Assembly (NCBI RefSeq): GCF_900169715.1
Contig: NZ_LT835161.1
Span: 248,001 to 312,000 of the forward strand
Reading direction: 5' to 3'
Length of the DNA stretch: 64,000 bases
Source: Kocuria massiliensis
GTDB taxonomy: Bacteria > Actinomycetota > Actinomycetes > Actinomycetales > Micrococcaceae
Shown here: one piece after another, positions 62,413 through 64,000 of the stretch
Numbering within the stretch: position 1 is the first letter of the stretch
Layout of the letters: every line of letters starts with the position of its first letter
Position numbers and translations under genes: made by a program
Notes under the pieces: model-generated
The model's database searches: none
Told to the model about the DNA's origin: nothing
The model's input: only the letters and a program-made list of their open reading frames with translations

Positions 62413-64000
62413 ATGTTGCTTGCAGATGCCAGTAGTAGCATCCGGTTGTCCCTTTCATGGGTCGACTACCTGATGCTTTTCCTTTACTTCGCGACCGTGC
62501 TTGCCATCGGTATCGCGGCAAAGCGGCGAGTCAAAACCAGCATGGACTTCTTCCTGTCGGGTCGGTCTATGCCCGCCTGGATCACGGGCCTGGCTTTTGT
62601 CTCGGCCAACCTCGGTGCCACAGAAATCTTGGGCATGGCCGCGAACGGTGCCGAAATCGGCATGGCGACCTTGCACTACTACATCATCGGCGCCGTCCCG
62701 GCCATGGTCTTCCTCGGCCTGGTCATGATGCCCTTCTACTACGGTTCTAAAGTCCGCTCGGTGCCGCAATTCATGCTGCGCCGTTTCGGTAAGGCCGCCC
62801 ACGCGGTCAACTCGATTGCGTTTGCGGTCTCCAACGTCTTGATTGCGGGCATCAACCTCTACGCGATGGCCATCATCATCGAGGCGATGCTGGGTTGGCC
62901 CCAATGGGTCGCCATCGTGGTTTCCGCGGGCTTTGTTCTGCTGTACATCACTCTCGGTGGCCTGTCTGGCGCGATTTACAACGAAGTGATGCAGTTCTTT
63001 GTGATCGTGGCCGGCCTGGTTCCGCTGACGGTCGTTGGACTGCACCGCGTGCACGGATGGTCCGGATTGAAGGAAGCTCTCATGAACACGGAGGGCGTCA
63101 GCAGGCTTCATCTGTCGGCGTGGCAAGGCACCGGAATCGGCGACGTCACGAACCCAATCGGCGCCAACTGGCTCGCCATCGTGCTTGGCCTGGGATTCGT
63201 GCTGAGCTTCGGCTACTGGACCACTAACTTCACCGAGGTGCAGCGGGCATTTTCTGCGAAGAACATGTCGGCGGCTCGACGCACGCCCCTCATTGGTGCG
63301 TTCCCCAAGTTGTTCATTCCGTTCATCGTCGTCGTGCCGGGTCTGATTGCCGCCGCGACGATCGGTAACCAGTTCGCGGACGGTTCGCTGACCTATAACG
63401 ACGCGATTCCTAAGCTCATTCAGATGTACCTTCCGTCCGGCGTCTTGGGCGTTGCCGTGACCGGTTTGATGGCATCCTTCATGGCGGGTATGGCCGCCAA
63501 CGTGTCTAGCTTCAACACGGTGTTCACGTACGACATCTGGCAGGAATACATCAAGCCGAACATGCCGGACGGCTACTACCTGTCGGCTGGTCGATGGGTC
63601 ACGGCGATCGGCGTCGTGATTGGCATCGGAACGGCTTTCCTTGCGGCTCAGTTCGGCAACATCATGACGTACATGCAGACGCTTTTCTCGTTCTTCAATG
63701 CGCCACTCTTTGCCGTATTCATTCTGGGGCTTCTGTGGAAACGCATGACTCCTGCTGCAGGGCTTTGGGGTTACATCGCCGGAATCATCGCCCCGACGAT
63801 CGTCTGGATCGCTTACCTCAACGACGAGTCACTCTTCGGCTCGGCGACGGCGGAGACCATGTACGGAGCTATTTACTCCTTCGTGGCCGTGATCGTGGTG
63901 TCGGTGCTGGTGACCTTCGTGTCGAAGCCCAAGCCGCTGAGCGAGCTTCAAGGCCTGGTCTACGGTGTGGGTACGGTCGACGTTAAATCTGACGTGGCCG
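62413..64000 (+). CDS. Sodium:solute symporter (SSS family), probable galactose carrier; 3' end beyond window
   Basis: At least 529 residues, open at the right edge, with about 13-14 hydrophobic segments. The N-terminal FFLSGRSMPAWITGLAFVSANLGATEILGMAANG and FGYWTTNFTEVQRAFSAKNM are typical of SSS sugar transporters. AGGAGG lies 8 bp before the ATG at 62413. It is divergent from deoR-galT-galK with shared operators, so galactose is the most likely substrate, although vSGLT-type specificity was not checked residue by residue. Sodium-coupled uptake would deliver unphosphorylated sugar to GalK. Confidence 0.88.
   Translation, partial: MLLADASSSIRLSLSWVDYLMLFLYFATVLAIGIAAKRRVKTSMDFFLSGRSMPAWITGLAFVSANLGATEILGMAANGAEIGMATLHYYIIGAVPAMVFLGLVMMPFYYGSKVRSVPQFMLRRFGKAAHAVNSIAFAVSNVLIAGINLYAMAIIIEAMLGWPQWVAIVVSAGFVLLYITLGGLSGAIYNEVMQFFVIVAGLVPLTVVGLHRVHGWSGLKEALMNTEGVSRLHLSAWQGTGIGDVTNPIGANWLAIVLGLGFVLSFGYWTTNFTEVQRAFSAKNMSAARRTPLIGAFPKLFIPFIVVVPGLIAAATIGNQFADGSLTYNDAIPKLIQMYLPSGVLGVAVTGLMASFMAGMAANVSSFNTVFTYDIWQEYIKPNMPDGYYLSAGRWVTAIGVVIGIGTAFLAAQFGNIMTYMQTLFSFFNAPLFAVFILGLLWKRMTPAAGLWGYIAGIIAPTIVWIAYLNDESLFGSATAETMYGAIYSFVAVIVVSVLVTFVSKPKPLSELQGLVYGVGTVDVKSDVA

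Overview
The window is high-GC actinobacterial DNA (roughly 60% G+C by eye) with frequent GTG/TTG starts, ATGA/GTGA gene overlaps, several apparently leaderless promoters and many long perfect terminator hairpins. The gene set (two-part paa cluster with a TetR-type PaaR, HtaA/HmuTUV haem uptake with an LAxTG wall anchor, dnaX-recR-lysC linkage, SAM-IV riboswitch, FolP2-like protein) points to Micrococcales, most likely a Micrococcaceae member of moderate GC. I cannot name the genus from the sequence alone.

Layout. 1-1.7 kb: reverse-strand RibD-C reductase fragment, FolP2-like protein and a hot-dog thioesterase. 1.8-11.9 kb: phenylacetate degradation: paaZ, the regulator paaR, paaK-paaI, and the paaABCDE-paaG operon, tied together by three copies of one palindromic operator. 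12.0-16.4 kb: a SAM-IV riboswitch controlling a flavin-dependent monooxygenase, then a TetR-MFS efflux pair. 16.5-24.4 kb: iron/haem locus: haem oxygenase, a triple-HtaA wall-anchored protein, HmuTUV, a small VapB-like protein and a TetR regulator. 24.5-31.4 kb: HMP/pyridoxal kinase, queuosine-precursor transporter, MBL hydrolase, amino-acid permease, a GH25 lysozyme with LGFP repeats, and a thioesterase. 31.5-33.9 kb: a BglF-type PTS permease whose leader carries a LicT/BglG-type antiterminator (RAT) overlapping a terminator. 33.9-40.0 kb: CtpE-like P-type ATPase and purS-purQ-purL. 40.2-43.0 kb: polysaccharide deacetylase lipoprotein and a complete ISL3-type insertion sequence with an 8-bp target duplication. 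43.0-50.0 kb: lysC, recR, dnaX, the small SRP RNA and tRNA-Ser(GGA). 50-58 kb: small membrane proteins, a VOC protein, a HerA-like ATPase, an NmrA-like reductase, BrnQ, and an acyl-CoA synthetase/thioesterase pair. 58.3-64 kb: a sugar-phosphate isomerase and a galactose locus (deoR-galT-galK diverging from a sodium/solute symporter that runs off the right end).

How the genes work together. PaaK activates phenylacetate to its CoA thioester, PaaABCDE epoxidises the ring, PaaG isomerises the epoxide to the oxepin, and PaaZ opens and oxidises it. The later dehydrogenase (PaaH) and thiolase (PaaJ) are not in the window. In the haem locus HtaA would bind haem at the wall, HmuT/U/V import it, and haem oxygenase release iron. 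Two DtxR-like boxes and a 21-bp palindrome lie in the shared promoter. The gal locus is a Leloir-pathway entry with a likely galactose symporter.

Nothing here looks like a wholly new defence or mobile system. The observations most worth following are RNA- and repeat-level: the RAT/terminator leader without a nearby antiterminator gene, the SAM-IV-controlled monooxygenase, the hairpin/repeat field at 4.0-4.4 kb, a repeat pair sitting just behind two terminators (53.3 and 55.9 kb), and a recent-looking 171-bp LGFP duplication with atypical codons.
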